Shown piece after piece: positions 11,269 to 23,933 of a stretch of DNA of 64,000 nucleotides. The stretch's first letter is position 1; each line of letters opens with the position of its first letter. The notes under the pieces are model-generated. The model ran no database searches and was not told the DNA's origin. It saw nothing but the letters and a program-made list of their open reading frames with translations. Origin of the DNA: Plotosus lineatus (taxonomy: Eukaryota > Chordata > Actinopteri > Siluriformes > Plotosidae); NCBI GenBank assembly GCA_024760905.1, contig CM045750.1:16751919-16815918 (forward strand), in the 5' to 3' direction. The position numbers were made by a program, and so were the translations under genes.

Positions 11269-12109
11269 GAAGAAGAAGGTAGTGTATGTGGTTATATCTC
11301 TATTACTATAAGCCTTTGATCTTTAAATTGTGCTATTACACAACATTTGATCTGGATAAGAATGATCAGCCAGTCTGGGTTTTTGAATAACTCAGCAGTT
11401 TTTCCCCCAAATGCATTTAATTAACTGTACATTTATAGCCTGTCCTTATAGTGCATCTCTCTCTTACATCTGACTTGATGGAGAATATTGTGCTTATTTG
11501 GGCCAAGGGTATAGTATGTCCCAGAGGAGCTCCAACAACACATTCAGCAGATAGTAGTTTTCACTTCTAATACAGAGCAAGGGTAGGAGCTGGTGACCTC
11601 ATTAATTAAGAGGAAGGATCTGAGAAAGCTGTGAAATGAGAAAACAGCCTCGTTACAATATCTTCTCGATCAAAGTAGTTTACTGTATCTTTCACAGATG
11701 CTCGTTTTGTTACCCCCCCCCCCCCATTTGATGCAATACCAGTTTTGTGTCATGCCTATCGGATCATTAGCCTCACTCTCACGGGGAGTAGGGTGGAATG
11801 GGAGATAGAGAAGCGCGTGCGACTCAGGAGAGTTGAGTAGGACATTGAGAAACAAAATTCTGTCTGTAAATGTGTATAAATATCCGCATTTTCACAAACT
11901 ATTAGATAAGTTTGTTTTTTTCCAACTCTGTAAAATGGGTTAATTATCCGAATTTTTACAGTAAAAGCTTCCACACAGACGGAAAGCTTCATGGCTAAGC
12001 ACAGGCATTTTGTTTAATATGGAAGCTCGATGCACAGCAAAGAAATGAAAGAAGTATTGCAAGGATGTTTTTTTGCAATAATAAAATTTGCTTTGAAATA
12101 TATTTAAAT
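11269..12109. other. unassigned DNA
   Basis: No gene or repeat family was recognised. A poly-C run of about 12 lies at 11715-11727. Confidence 0.45.
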
Positions 12110-12392
12110 ATACTGGGCAAAGGCAGGGTACACCCTGAACAGCTTAGAAGAATATCACAACGCCAATATACTCAAACATGTAAACCACAATTACACCAAT
12201 TTAGAGCAGCCACTTCATCTAGTATGCATGTCTTTGGACTGTGGGGGGGTGGGGGTGGGGGGGGGGACGGACGGACGGACGAGCGTACCTGGAGGAAACT
12301 CACGCAGGCAGAACATGTAAACTCCATGCAGATGCACCTCGCTGTGCCCGGGACTCAAATGGTTTAAGGACTGTGCCACTGTGCTGACCAAA
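12110..12392 (-). mobile_element. SINE-B copy with G-rich tract
   Basis: The tail side reads actgggcaaaggcagggtacaccctgaacagc and the head side ccactgtgctgacc. The middle holds an expanded G-rich tract at 12241-12285, followed by ggac units, which could form a G-quadruplex. Confidence 0.8.
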
Positions 12393-12415
12393 TGCATGGT
12401 ATTTGGATCTGTGTG

Positions 12416-12427
12416 TGTATCTATCTA

Positions 12428-12473
<46 letters not shown>
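12416..12473. repeat. (CTAT)n(TA)n microsatellite
   Basis: A few CTAT units and then about 25 TA units, directly abutting a T1 terminus. Confidence 0.95.
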
Positions 12474-12480
<7 letters not shown>

Positions 12481-12680
12481 CCATCACTACTTAGTGCTTC
12501 AGTTTCTGTGGCTTCAGTGCATCGTGGGTTTTTCAAAAAATATTCATCGGGAAAAAAAAGTAAATTAAGGGAAATAGGGCAAAAATTAAGGAAAATGCAG
12601 CAACGCAAGGCCAATTCTGCAAAAACCCCAAACAAACAAAAACCAATCCAATAAAACTACTTACCTTTTTGTGCATGTGT
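12474..12680 (+). mobile_element. T1 element, copy 2, right part lost
   Basis: Starts tagtgatccatcactactta (first C changed to T), then gcttcagtgcatcgtgggtt and ccaattctgcaaaaacccc. It breaks off in a GTAT/TA microsatellite at the place where full copies have their own GT-rich segment. Confidence 0.8.
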
Positions 12681-12718
12681 ATGTATGTATGTGTATATAT
12701 GTATGTATATGTATGTGT

Positions 12719-12752
<34 letters not shown>

Positions 12753-12777
12753 AATATTTATTTATATATATATATTC
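12676..12777. repeat. (GTAT)n/(TA)n microsatellite in T1
   Basis: Mixed GTAT, TGTA and TA units replacing the right part of T1 copy 2. Confidence 0.9.
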
Positions 12778-13123
12778 ATTCACTGCATAATGATGCCCTA
12801 CTGCAGCATAACTTTTTTCTTCCTGTATCATATCAAGCAGTTGTACTTTTTCATGCAGCCTCATTACCTTTTCTGGCACTTACACTCTTTACCAGAAGCC
12901 GGAGAAAAATGATGGCGTTTGGGTGACATCATAGAATTTCACTGGTAATTAAAAACACACAAAAAAAATGCATATTGACCACTTGTGTGTGAATAAGCAA
13001 AAATGGACGTATACATTATCTCAACCAGTCAGTAGGAGGAGCCAGTTACTTCCAGGTTTGTTGGCAATCCGCGAGTAATGCGGAGTCGCGAGCGCAAAAC
13101 CGCGAATGGTCAAGGGCCTACTG
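12775..13123 (-). mobile_element. T4: 5' end of a Tigger/pogo transposon
   Basis: On the minus strand the terminus is cagtaggcccttgaccattc (13123 inward, followed by TA outside). A frame with its ATG at 12879 then encodes MPEKVMRLHEKVQLLDMI and KSYAAVGHHYAVNE. This resembles the N-terminal helix-turn-helix (psq type) of Tigger transposases. It ends abruptly at the microsatellite, so only the first ~35 residues remain. Confidence 0.75.
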
Positions 13124-13219
13124 TATTATTATTTTTTGTTTCTGTTGTTCTTCGTATGTCTCCATTGACTTGCTTTCACTTTGCTAGGAAAACTTTTGAA
13201 AAACAACCATTTTACATTG

Positions 13220-13578
13220 TATTATTATTATTATTATTGTTGTTGTTGTTGTTCTGGGTCAGCATGTTTCTGTAGTGGTTAGCAGGTAGCATGCACCTCA
13301 CGGCAAACATGTCCTGGGTGTCAGTCCCAGGCTTGGTGACGTTTGCATGTTGTCCCTCCCTGATTGAGTGGTACTTTGGTGTCCTCTCACACTAATAAGA
13401 CACATGTCGGGCTGATTGGCTGTTCCACATTGCCCTTAAGTGTGTGACTGTTCATGTGTGTGCGCTGGCTCTCCAATGGATTGCCGAGCTGTTCAAGGTG
13501 TACCCTGCCTTCACGCGGCGTCGCTAGGATAGGCTCCAGTCTCCCACTTCCCTAATAAAGGATAAAGAAGTTTAGAAA
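13220..13578 (+). mobile_element. SINE-B copy preceded by (ATT)n(GTT)n
   Basis: A trinucleotide run at 13220-13252 is followed by gtagtggttagcaggtagca, a box-B-like tcagtcccaggc and the tail tgtaccctgccttcacgcgg...taggctccagtctccc. The central block (gtttcctcccacagtcc) is largely missing. Confidence 0.8.
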
Positions 13579-14323
13579 ATGACCTAACATGATATGATAT
13601 TACTATACCAAGTAGTTGCCACTCTAGGGATCAAACTACTGTACAACTTAGAAGAAAAACCAACGACTGCATACAGAGAAGTTGGGAAAAGTGTGGATTG
13701 TTCACGTTTCCACCAAGCACTTATGAATGTGTTCATAAAATTCTGTAATTTGTAACTCTTAAACGTATTTAGAAAGGAACCCCCCTTGACCCTTGTGGTT
13801 CTTTCAACAGGTCCCCTGAGTAATGTTCAAGTGATTAATAGCTTCTTTAAATACCCGACTCCAGGGACGCTTACACACTGCCTCGCCGCTCCACTGCAGA
13901 TCAATACCAGCATCAATGTTGAGGAGTAAGGAAATATCTAATTAAAGTGATCTCAGCTTGTCAATCCATTTTCGATCTGATATATTGTGATTGATGGTGT
14001 TTATTTCCTTGAGATGATTCCACTGTTTCTAAATGCGCTGTGATAACCCCTGGTGACTATTATCATAAAAATGTAATAATATATGACATTTAACGCAATG
14101 TATTGGAACAGGAAGCTGTGAGATGAAAGTCACCGAGAACAGACGTTCCCCTCTGGAGCGCAGGTAGTTAGAAAGTGAAGTTTCTAATTTGACTGCGAAC
14201 AGCTTTGATCGTCTCTCTAATGTAAAATGATCATTTAGAAGTGCATTAACCTTCATCTGCATGAACGAAATATTCTGGTTCGTACCAAGCTGAGATGCAT
14301 TAAGAAGAGAAGTATGAAAGGTA
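13579..14323. other. unassigned, repeat-poor AT-rich DNA
   Basis: No repeat family or credible frame was seen. The 102-residue minus frame has no recognisable domain. It is one of the cleaner repeat-free stretches and a possible non-coding conserved region. Confidence 0.35.
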
Positions 14324-14605
14324 GAATGTGGCAGCACGAAGGCATATGTTCACCTCACAGCAATAAAATCCTGAGGTTGAGTCTCTGTCTGGAGTTGGCG
14401 TGTGCTGTACATCCTTATGTGGGTTTCTTCCAGGTTCTCTGGTTTTCTCCCACAATCAAAAGACATACACATCATGCTAATTTACTGCTCCAGCTTGTCC
14501 ATAGGTGTAATGTGAGTGTGAATAGTTACGCGCATTAAAAATGTTCTCCTAATTTTTTGCCTGTGTGTGTGTAGGCCCTGTAATTGATCGAAGAACTTTT
14601 CAGGG
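14324..14605 (+). mobile_element. SINE-B copy, left part (interrupted by hAT)
   Basis: The head cctcacagcaataaaatcct and the body gggtttcttccaggttctctgg run to acttttcaggg. The remaining tail continues at 15048-15130 (gtgtgcacctcctttgccca...gagataggct) on the far side of the hAT element. Confidence 0.85.
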
Positions 14606-15047
14606 CAGTGATCCTCAACCTTTATATCATGGCGGACCAGTCAATGCTTGACAGTTTTACCGCGGACCAGGGGGTGGTGATCATAGATTGTTTATATTGT
14701 AAATATAATTTTATTATTATTATTATTATAACACTACAGGTGATGGTGCACCAACTGGGAAAATGACAGCTCAGTCTCGCCCAAAATCCCCGCTAATGTT
14801 TGAAACATGTCCAACACGTCTCTGTTCATTTGCTGTCCCCTTGTGGGTTACATTTTAGCGCTCAAATGAACAACATGTAACCGAGAGGATTCGGCCATTT
14901 TTCAAAATAAAAGATTTTTCAAAAATTAAGATCGCTCAGACTCTGATAATAAATAAAACGCAAATAATTAATTATTTCTTCTGCGCCCCGGTACCAATTG
15001 AGCAACGGACTGGTACCGGTCCGTGGCCTGGTGGTTGGAGACCCCTG
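14606..15047. mobile_element. non-autonomous hAT element
   Basis: 442 bp with terminal repeats cagtgatcctcaacc and ggttggagacccctg. The 8-bp flanks tttcaggg and gatcaggg match at 6 of 8. The sub-terminal accggtccgtggcc block is a hAT hallmark in vertebrates. It carries no transposase frame. The insertion split a SINE-B. Confidence 0.85.
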
Positions 15048-15130
15048 GATCAGGGTGTGCACCTCCTTTGCCCAGAGTGAGCTGAGATAGGCTGTGGGTT
15101 CTTTGTGACCCTAGAGGGATTAAACCAATT
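15048..15130 (+). mobile_element. SINE-B copy, right part
   Basis: The tail of the SINE-B interrupted by the hAT element: gcccagagtgagctgagataggctg...accctagagggatt. Confidence 0.8.
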
Positions 15131-15462
15131 GCAAATGTTTTTCAAATAAAACCGTGAGCAATGCCTAGTTTTTGGGGTTTTTTTTTTTACCACAAGAAAA
15201 TAAATATACCCTTTATTAGAAGTAAAGTAGAAATGCACTTATAGAGTGCAGACCTCTACCAAGGTAGTGCAATCTTGTCTTTTCATGAATTATAGTGGCA
15301 GAAGATGTTGTATTATGCTGCTTTCCTGTGTTCTGGCCTGCAATTATTTTTGAGTTCTGCAATTTTTTTTCTCCCGGCGCATTCTGGGTGATTTTCACCT
15401 CCATGCCTTATCATGCAATGTTAAAGAATCCTTCAGAGTCATCCTGGATGAGGATCCGGATT
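15131..15462. other. unassigned DNA
   Basis: Nothing recognised apart from short T-runs near 15179-15188. Confidence 0.4.
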
Positions 15463-15811
15463 CATTCGTTCATTCATTAATTTTGTAAGCTGCTTAATCC
15501 TAAAAAGAGTCGCAAGGAGGCTGGTGCCCATCTCAGCTGACTATGGGTGAGGGCATACCCTGGACTGCTGAATAAGCCATCACAGGGCCAACACTAACAC
15601 AACCATTCATACTGGGGTGATTTGGAACAGCCAGTTTGCTTACTCTACATGTTTTTGGACTGTGGACGGAAACTGGAGTACCTGGAGGAAACCCATGCAA
15701 GCATGGGGAGAATATTCCACAGAATTCCACACAAGCACCCAAGCCAGGAATTGAACTCGGGTGCTCTTACTGAGAGGTGGACATGCTAACTACTATGCCA
15801 CCGTGCCTCCC
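15463..15811 (-). mobile_element. SINE-B copy, near full length
   Basis: Read in reverse: tail attaattttgtaagctgctt, ggctggtgcccatctcagct, the central ttggactgtggacggaaactg and the head ctaactactatgccaccgtg. Confidence 0.9.
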
Positions 15812-16633
15812 AGGAGCCAGGTCAGAACTGAAATGTAATCTAAATTTTAATAAGTTCTCTGTTGGTCCAAGACTCACATTTGGTGACAATTTGTATCATT
15901 TTAGGGTTCTTTAAACTTTCAAATTTTGCCTGGAATCATTCATTTCGCTCACTTTCACTGACTTTCCATGATTGCATGTCACTCCCCATTTCCTATGCGT
16001 ATTTGTATTTAAAGAACTGGAGCCTGTATTTATACATGAACAGGAACGCTGATCAATCCCTTCTTCATTGGTTGATCTGTGGTCCGATATCAAAGTAAAC
16101 TGTGGGTTTTGTGCAGAGAGATGGAAGACTGGGAAAGATTACATCTTTTTGTGTTTGTTTGTTGATGATGGTCTTATGATTCTGGATCCAGATGATTTTT
16201 CATAGTGGATGGTTTCGGATAAGAGAATATGGATAGTTTTTATTTTTTCCTTATGATTTATGCATTTGCACTGGTCCACCAAACCCTGCTGCCGCTTTCA
16301 TGACTCACATTTCTGTCCTTGAGAGATTAGATGGAAGCAACATGATACACTGAATGATGTATTAGATGGAATCCTTTTTAAAAAAATGTTTTTATTATTA
16401 TTATTTTCTTCCTCAAAGTAAGGCAGAGAATGTCAAATAAGTTTTCAGGCAGAGCGATAAACAATCCGGGAAAACACTTCTGCCTGTTGGGGTACAGTAT
16501 TCTGGAATCCTTAGTTATCTTTTACTTTTCCAATTAATGTCACTTTCAGCATTAGGCCAAACGTTCTTATCATGATAAGGAAATATGTTCATAATTAGTT
16601 CAACTTAAAAGGAAATAAACAAATAAAGAAATG
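15812..16633. other. unassigned DNA
   Basis: No repeat or gene was recognised. A short (TTA)n run lies near 16393-16407. Confidence 0.45.
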
Positions 16634-16876
16634 TCATATAGTGGTGAGCACGTCCCTTCCACAGTCGGGAGGCCTGGGCTTGATTCCCTAGCTTGGTGCG
16701 TTTCTGTGTGGAATGTGAAAGTCCGTTGGTATTAAGGTATGAATGGTTGTGTCAGTATTGGACCTATGATGGCCTGGCGACCTGTCCAGGCTGTACCCTG
16801 CCCTCACCCAGAGTCCTCTGAGATGGGCACCAGTCTCCCTGTGACCATAATTAGAATTAAGCAGCTTAGAAAATAA
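16634..16876 (+). mobile_element. SINE-B copy lacking central block
   Basis: Head atagtggtgagcacgtccc with gcttgattccc, then directly the 3' half (gacctgtccaggctgtaccc to aagcagcttagaaaataaat). Confidence 0.8.
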
Positions 16877-17025
16877 ATGTCTCCCGGCTTGTCTGAGAAC
16901 GCCTCAGTGTCCCCCTGGAAGAGCTGGAGAAAGTGGCTGGGGAGGGGGATGTCTGGACCTCTTTGCTTAGGTTGCTGCCCCTGCGACCTGTCCCCGGATT
17001 AAGTGGAAGGAGATGAGATGAGCGA
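16877..17025 (+). mobile_element. Rex3-like LINE 3' fragment
   Basis: Its gcttgtctgagaacgcctca...agagctggagaaagtggct matches the last ~150 bp of the LINE at 59641-61940. It encodes the remnant ELEKVAGEGDVWTSLLRLLP in + sense and then gaaggagatgagatgag, a GATG-type end. Confidence 0.85.
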
Positions 17026-17065
17026 GAGATCAGAAAATAAATGAATGAATGAATGACTTGCACAT

Positions 17066-17408
17066 TTCCCAAACTGCTCAATCCTAATATTTGGGTCACA
17101 GGGAAGCCGAAGCATATCTCAGTCAACTCTTGGCAAAGGTGGGCTACACCCTGAACAGCTTGCTAGACTAACAAAGGCCGACATACACAACCATTCACAC
17201 TCCCATCTAGGAGAAATTTTGAAACAGCCAATTAGTCTAATGCTCATGTCTTATAAAGTGTGTGGGAAACCAGAGTACCTGAAAGAAACCCACTCAAGCA
17301 CACTAAGGACATGCAAAGTCCATACAAAAATGCCCGAGCCTGAGAATCTAACCCAAGACCTTCTGGCTGTGAGTGGGATGTGCCAATCACTACGCCACTA
17401 TGCCCCAC
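17066..17408 (-). mobile_element. SINE-B copy
   Basis: Tail side ctgctcaatcctaatatttgg; body cacaaccattcacactccca and aatgctcatgtcttataaag; head caatcactacgccactatgc. Confidence 0.88.
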
Positions 17409-17718
17409 CCCGACCTGAATAATGAAGACTCGCTAGTTAAAATATATCTGTGACTGATGACTCTTTTGAGGCTAATGTGGTCTTAAACATTACCTGTGTT
17501 GCCTCTATTTTAGAGTCACTGAGGAAATTTGAGCAGGGCGAGTCAGTGTAGATCTTAAATAGGGCAGCAGCGCCTAGCTAGCAGGGTGTCATTTAGACCA
17601 ACAGCTCAGTCATGGATATCTGGGTGCAGGGACGATGCTGAATCCCAAATAAAAAGTTTAATGAACATATTACTGTTATGAGTGTTAATTTACTTTTTTC
17701 ATCATTTTCTAATGTGTA
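17409..17718. other. unassigned DNA
   Basis: No recognisable feature. Confidence 0.4.
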
Positions 17719-18131
17719 CAGCGATCCCATCAGTTTCTGCGGCTTGGGTACATTGCGGGTTTTAAAAATATGCATCGAAAAATAAGGAAATTAGGGGGAA
17801 AAGTCAAGGAAAATGCAGCAAAACAAGGCTAATTATGCAACAAAAAAAACCCAACAAAACTACTTACATTTTTATGTGCGGTGTGTATCTGTGCGCGCGC
17901 TCATATGTATGTGCATGCGTCTGTGTGTGCGTGTATTTATATTTTAGTTACATCTTATACATATTTTTGAATGTTTAATTATTATTATAAGCATTTATAG
18001 CATTGAATATGTATTTATTGATATCATATACACATATACATGTACGTATACGTCAGTCAAGGGGGTTGATCCTACTTCGCGGAAATCGGCAGTCGTGGGG
18101 GGTCTCGGTCTCCATTAATCGCCGAAAGTGA
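17719..18131 (+). mobile_element. T1 element, copy 3
   Basis: Starts cagcgatcccatcagtttct after TA and ends ccattaatcgccgaaagtg. Internal words include aggctaattatgcaacaaaa and gtttaattattattataagc. The 5' terminus has lost the cgctacttcg segment. Confidence 0.85.
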
Positions 18132-18850
18132 ATCTTCATCATACAGCTCTATCCAACCCGGGTGTGATTGTAGGACATTGGGATTTATACAGGCTCTGAG
18201 GTTGGCCTTTATACTACTGGCAACATTAAACAATACAGTAATTCTTGGGGGGGGGGGGTTTGGTTTTTTTGGGGAGTTTTTTGGGTTTTTTTTCAGGGAC
18301 AGGATTATTTATAATGTGCAAATATAATTTGACATTTCACAAAAGTTTATGATTTGTATAACATGTCAGTTTTGTTGATTAAATATAACAATTTCACAGC
18401 AGGAAGGTACCGTACACCGTGACACCTTAAGCAAAAGGGTCATTGTTGGTTATAGTTGTCTTCATGGAGGAAAAAAGAAAAAACCAGCAAGCCGCAAATG
18501 CAATGATTTGGAAGTCATTGAAAACACTGACAGGTTCTTTGCGTAGGACAATTGTCTGGCTTTAGAGTTTTTTTTTTTTAGCTGGCTTTCCCCCAGCACT
18601 GTTCTTTCTGTTCTCTATCACACCATGTGCAGTGTGCCATTTTGCCGGCAGCCGGAATCTGAGTTATGATTAATAGGTGTTATTGAAGTGCTCACAGCAA
18701 TGTTCAACCTAAATTTTTCAGAGTCCGTAATTACTTTTTAACTTAAAGTCCCCGGGCAAACTAATACCTTTAATACAGCGGACTGTATGTTGTGCAGAAG
18801 CTGCATTAAACATTGGGGTAATATTAAAATAAAATGATTTATAAAAGACT
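18132..18850. other. unassigned DNA with G/T-rich tract
   Basis: A poly-G then T/G tract at 18247-18300. The rest was not recognised. Confidence 0.4.
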
Positions 18851-19086
18851 GTATGGCAGCGTAGTGGGTAGATTGTCTGCCTCTCAGCAAGAATGTCTTG
18901 GGTTCAATGACTTGGTTTGGCCATTACTATGTAGAATTTGCATATTCTTCTCGCATGTGTTTCCTCTGTCGTCCAGATTTTGCCTACAGTCCAAAAACAT
19001 GCATATTATGCTAACTAGCTGCTCCACATAGCCCCGAGCTGTGCGTGTGAGTGTGAACAGTTGTGTGTGATTGTATGTTGGTCGTG
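18851..19086 (+). mobile_element. SINE-B copy
   Basis: Head gcagcgtagtgggtagattg with cctctcagcaagaatgtctt, the central tacagtccaaaaacatgcat and then gagctgtgcgtgtgagtgtg. The distal tail is missing. Confidence 0.85.
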
Positions 19087-20435
19087 GCAATCACACTGAT
19101 TTTGACACTAATTTTTAAATTGAATGTTTGGCTTCTTCCTCTCATTTATGGTCTTTTTGCTGTCCGTGCCTGTGCATCTCTGATTGGTTGCCTAAAAAGC
19201 ATTTCTATCATTGCTCTGGGAGGCAGGAAGGGATGAAGGAATAATGCTGTGCATGGACAGGGGAAGGACAGTTTATCAGAAGGCCTAGAATGCCATGATG
19301 CACAAGCATGCTCCAAAAATAACAATAATAAAATCGAGGGGAAAACCTCATGTTTAGGGACAGCTTAAACAGCCCAGGGGGAAGACACAAACCTCGTTAT
19401 TTGATACTATGGCGTCATTAAACATGACTTTTCAATACTGTAACACAATTTGAGTAAAAAAAAGTGGGAAAAGCACATCCCCATTTTAAAGTCTTAATGG
19501 ATCTGCAAATGGGCTCAACTCTTTGTTGTTGTGGTTTTCTTCTGACTTACCGTGCTCTTCATTTTACAACGTTTATGAACAGCAACAAATAGCAATTTCT
19601 TACAGATAAACTTTAGTCTTTTAGTGCTAAAAAATCCACTTAATTCTACCGAGTAAAGTGGATTCCTTTAAAGTGCAGCCATTCTCAGCTTTTAAAAAGG
19701 AAGAAATACAAAACTAGTGGTAGGATCAGTGTTAAATGAGCTCCAGTGATTTATATGAGACACTGCTTCACATTGTATGCTGAAGGATTTGGTTATTTTT
19801 CATTGTCAGTGCCCTGCAGAACAAAGCTTCGCCAAAAATATCAAAACCGCCAGCCTCAACACTTACTGTGTATATTAGAGACCAGTCTAATGACATTGTT
19901 TTTAAATGTGCACAGCAGGTGTTTACTTAATGCTGGTGATTTGACTGTGACGCACCAGGACCGCTTTAAAAGACAAGGATTTTGTTACGAGAATCTTAAT
20001 CATCGAGCCTCTCCCACTGACTGGAATGCTAACTTGCACCACAGTAACATTGCTCAGTTTCTTGCACAGTATCATAAAACCTCAGTTTTATTTTTTGTTT
20101 TTGATCTGTCACATATATTTTAGAGGCAGTCTGACCTGGAAGGACACTCACAAGATGTAAGATACCTCCGCCAGACAAAAATAGATTATTGTAACTTGGA
20201 ATATTTATAATGAAATATCTCCCCCTAGTGGGCATCGGATTAACATTTGGTCCCATTTGGGGGGGGTAATAAAGTTGAGATTTTTGAATTTTCTTTGACA
20301 TAATCCCATGCACTGATCACCACTAGCATTTACTGGGTTCTTTCCGGGGCAGGCTCCACTCCTACACTAAGTTGGATAAAAATCAAATCGGATAAGTAGA
20401 TTTTTTAAGAAAAAAATCTTTAATTAATCATTCTC
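19087..20435. other. unassigned DNA
   Basis: About 1.3 kb without recognised repeats. The 125-residue + frame at 19746-20123 has no domain or splice context I can identify and is probably fortuitous. Confidence 0.4.
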
Positions 20436-20812
20436 ATCACCTACTCGTTTTCCTGACCACTTCAAGGGAGGGCCTCACCCACTCATATGTCGAAACCCTT
20501 AATTTTACTCGTAGAGTTGCTGGGAGGCTGAAGCCTATCTCAACTGATTCTGGGCGAAGGCAGGTTCCACTGTTAACAGCTCAGCACACCATTTCAGGGC
20601 CAATACACACCCACTATCAATCAATTTTGAACAGCCAATTAGCCTAATGTGCACATCTTTGGATTTTGGTAGGAAACCAGAGTACCTGAAGGAAATCCTT
20701 GCAAGCACAAGAAGAACATAAAAACTTCATGTAGAAACGCCAGAGACCAGCACTTGAATTCAGGACCTTCTTGGTTTGAGATGGGCTAACCACTAGATCA
20801 TCGTACGACCCA
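20436..20812 (-). mobile_element. SINE-B copy
   Basis: Tail cctactcgttttcctgaccac, body aggctgaagcctatctcaac and cagccaattagcctaatgtg, head gggctaaccactagatcatc. Confidence 0.88.
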
Positions 20813-20847
20813 TTCTTTAATAAATGTTTGTTAAAAAAAAAACCTTT

Positions 20848-20972
20848 GCCCTGTGATGGTTTGATGAGCTGTCCAGGGTGTACTCCTGCCCTCGCCCACA
20901 GCTGGCTGAGATGCATGCCAGCCTCCCGTTGATCCTGATTAGGATGAATCGGCTCAGAAAAAGAATGAATGA
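20848..20972 (+). mobile_element. SINE-B 3' fragment
   Basis: ccctgtgatggtttgatgag to ggctcagaaaaagaatgaat. It is strongly 5' truncated and forms an inverted pair with the preceding copy. Confidence 0.8.
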
Positions 20973-21091
20973 TGAATTCCTGGATTCAGATGTGCTCAAA
21001 AATGTCATGGGTTCTTTCCAGACTCATGTCTCATTTCTGCACCAAGTTTGGGGAACGTCAGTTTATTAGAATTTGTGCAATTTTGCTAATA

Positions 21092-21506
21092 CAGGGATCC
21101 CTCGCTACTTCGCGCTTCAGTACTTGTGGCTTCAGTGCATCGCTTTTTTTTTTTTTTTTTTTTTTTTAAATATTAATCGAATTAAAAAAATAAGGAAATT
21201 AAGGAAGAATGGGGGAAAGTTAAGGAAAATACCACAAAACAAGGCCAATTATGCAAAAGAAAGTGAAAACAAAACCTAAACCAACAGAAAACAACCCAAA
21301 CCCCCCCCATCAAAACTACTTACATTTTTATGTGAGGTGCACATCTGTATGTGCGTGTGTATTTATATTTTATTTACATCTTATGCATTATTTTTGAATG
21401 TTTAATTGTTATTATAAGCACGTCAATTGGGGGGGGGTGTTGATCCAACTTCGCGGAATTCGGCGGTCGGGGGGGGGGGGCTCCTGCAGAAAGTGAGGGA
21501 TTCCTG
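21092..21506 (+). mobile_element. T1 element, copy 4
   Basis: Begins cagggatccctcgctacttc after TA and ends gaaagtgagggattcctg. Poly-T replaces part of the gggttttt block, and there is a poly-G run at 21467-21480. Confidence 0.88.
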
Positions 21507-22289
21507 GAGTCAAACAAACGGACAATGCTGGATACAAAACCACTGCCATCAATCATTGAAGGTAATAAGCAGCAAGAAGCAAGGATAGAGCGGATACAGA
21601 GTCAGTGAGAGAAAATATAATGGCGTGTATATACAGTAACTCACCACCGCTAATAACCCCTCTCCGCCTAAGTAGTATGTCTGCGGTCTGTATTTACAAC
21701 CCGCCTCAAGGCCATGCTGAAGAAATGTTCGATACTTTCTGGGAAAACCGATTGGTCAGAAGTCCTCTGTGCTTTTCCACTTGCCAGGAATTCAGCAGGT
21801 CAGATTCAGTTCCAGTCATAAGACTTTACCACATAGGTGCTGCGGTTGATTCTGATGAGCGCAGACTGTGCATTTCATCCTGCAACGTGTTTATCAAATG
21901 ACGAATATTGCAGATGAATACTGAGAGCAGTACCAGAGTTTAAGTCTCTCTTCAATTCAATTGGTTAATTCATCGTAGTAAATTCAACACAGCTGCAAAG
22001 CCATTCAAACACCCAATTATATTTTGCTGTGATTCGACAAGCGAGGGCTATACACCACTTTTAACGTGCTTGTTTTTGAGACCCGATATTGTGGGTGCAT
22101 GAATAATGTAATTGCATTTGATATAAGTAGCCTTTTGACACTCTATTGCCTATTATAGCCTTTCAAAATGTCAGCAGATAATACCCGGAATTAAATGAAA
22201 GCTTAGTGAGAATGAGTCTGGTGGTAAAAATTGATCTTTGAAATAATTAATAAATCATCAACTTTAATGTTGTGCTTTAGTCCATGCGT
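21507..22289. other. unassigned DNA
   Basis: No repeat was recognised. The 98-residue + frame at 21605-21901 shows no known domain. Confidence 0.4.
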
Positions 22290-22494
22290 GGGGCCAGTGG
22301 CATGGTAGTGAGAGTGTTGGACTCTCTGATTGAGAGCATGTGGTTCGAGTCAATGTTAGACCCCTACTGTGCTAAGGCTAGAATCCCATCCAGAAGATGA
22401 ACCCTGCGTCGCTTCATTTTGTAGAGACCAGGATCGGCTCTGGCTGTGATAAGCCTCTTGGCTTGGGTGTGTAAAAAAAAAAAAAAAAAAAAAA
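22290..22494 (+). mobile_element. SINE-C copy, degenerate, with poly-A
   Basis: Head ggggccagtggcatggtagtg with a ggttcgagtc box-B-like motif and tactgtgctaaggctagaat, ending ggcttgggtgtg plus about 22 A. Confidence 0.8.
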
Positions 22495-22557
22495 TCCAAT
22501 GGACTTAATATGGAATCCATGTAACCAAAACCAGACTATTATTTCTTTTTAACTATA

Positions 22558-23253
<696 letters not shown>

Positions 23254-23752
23254 CAGGGATCCCTCACTTTCCATGGTTAATTGGGACCGAGATCCCCACG
23301 CGACCACCGAAATCTGCGAAGTCGGATCACTCCACCAACCCCCCCCAACTGATGTATACATACATGTATATGTGTATATAATATCAATAAATACATATTC
23401 AATGCTATAAATGCTTATGCATTATTTTTTAATGTTTGTTATTATAAGATGTAAATAAAATATAAATACACACACATGCAGATGCGCACGCACGCACTCA
23501 GATGGGCACCTCACAACAATGTAACTAGTTTTGATGGGAGATTTTGGGTTGTTTTTTGTTTTGTGTTGGTTTAGGGTTTTTTTTGTTTGTTTGGTTTTTT
23601 TTGCATAATTGGCCTTGTTTTTGTGGCATTTTCCACTATTCTTCCTTGATTTCCTTATTTTTTAATTTGATGAATATTAAAAAAAATAAATAAAAAAAAC
23701 ACGATGCACTGAAGCCGCATGAATTGAAGTGTGAAGTAGCGAGGGATCCCTG
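23254..23752 (-). mobile_element. T1 element, copy 6
   Basis: Runs from cagggatccctcactttcc to gtagcgagggatccctg, followed by TA. It lies head-to-tail with copy 5 and shares its boundary. Confidence 0.88.
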
Positions 23753-23761
23753 TATCTGTAT

Positions 23762-23888
23762 TTCAGTTTTCACTCATTTCTGAACTGCTTAATCCTTAGT
23801 AGAGTCACGGGGAGGTCAGTGCCCATCTCACCTGGCTCTTGGGAGGGTAGAGTGCACCCTGGACAGCTCACCAGCCCATCACAGGGCC

Positions 23889-23933
<45 letters not shown>

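Noticed and set aside
16877..17025. Short frame resembling the end of a protein (ELEKVAGEG...)
   Set aside because: It is the 3' end of a Rex3-like LINE copied many times, not a host exon.
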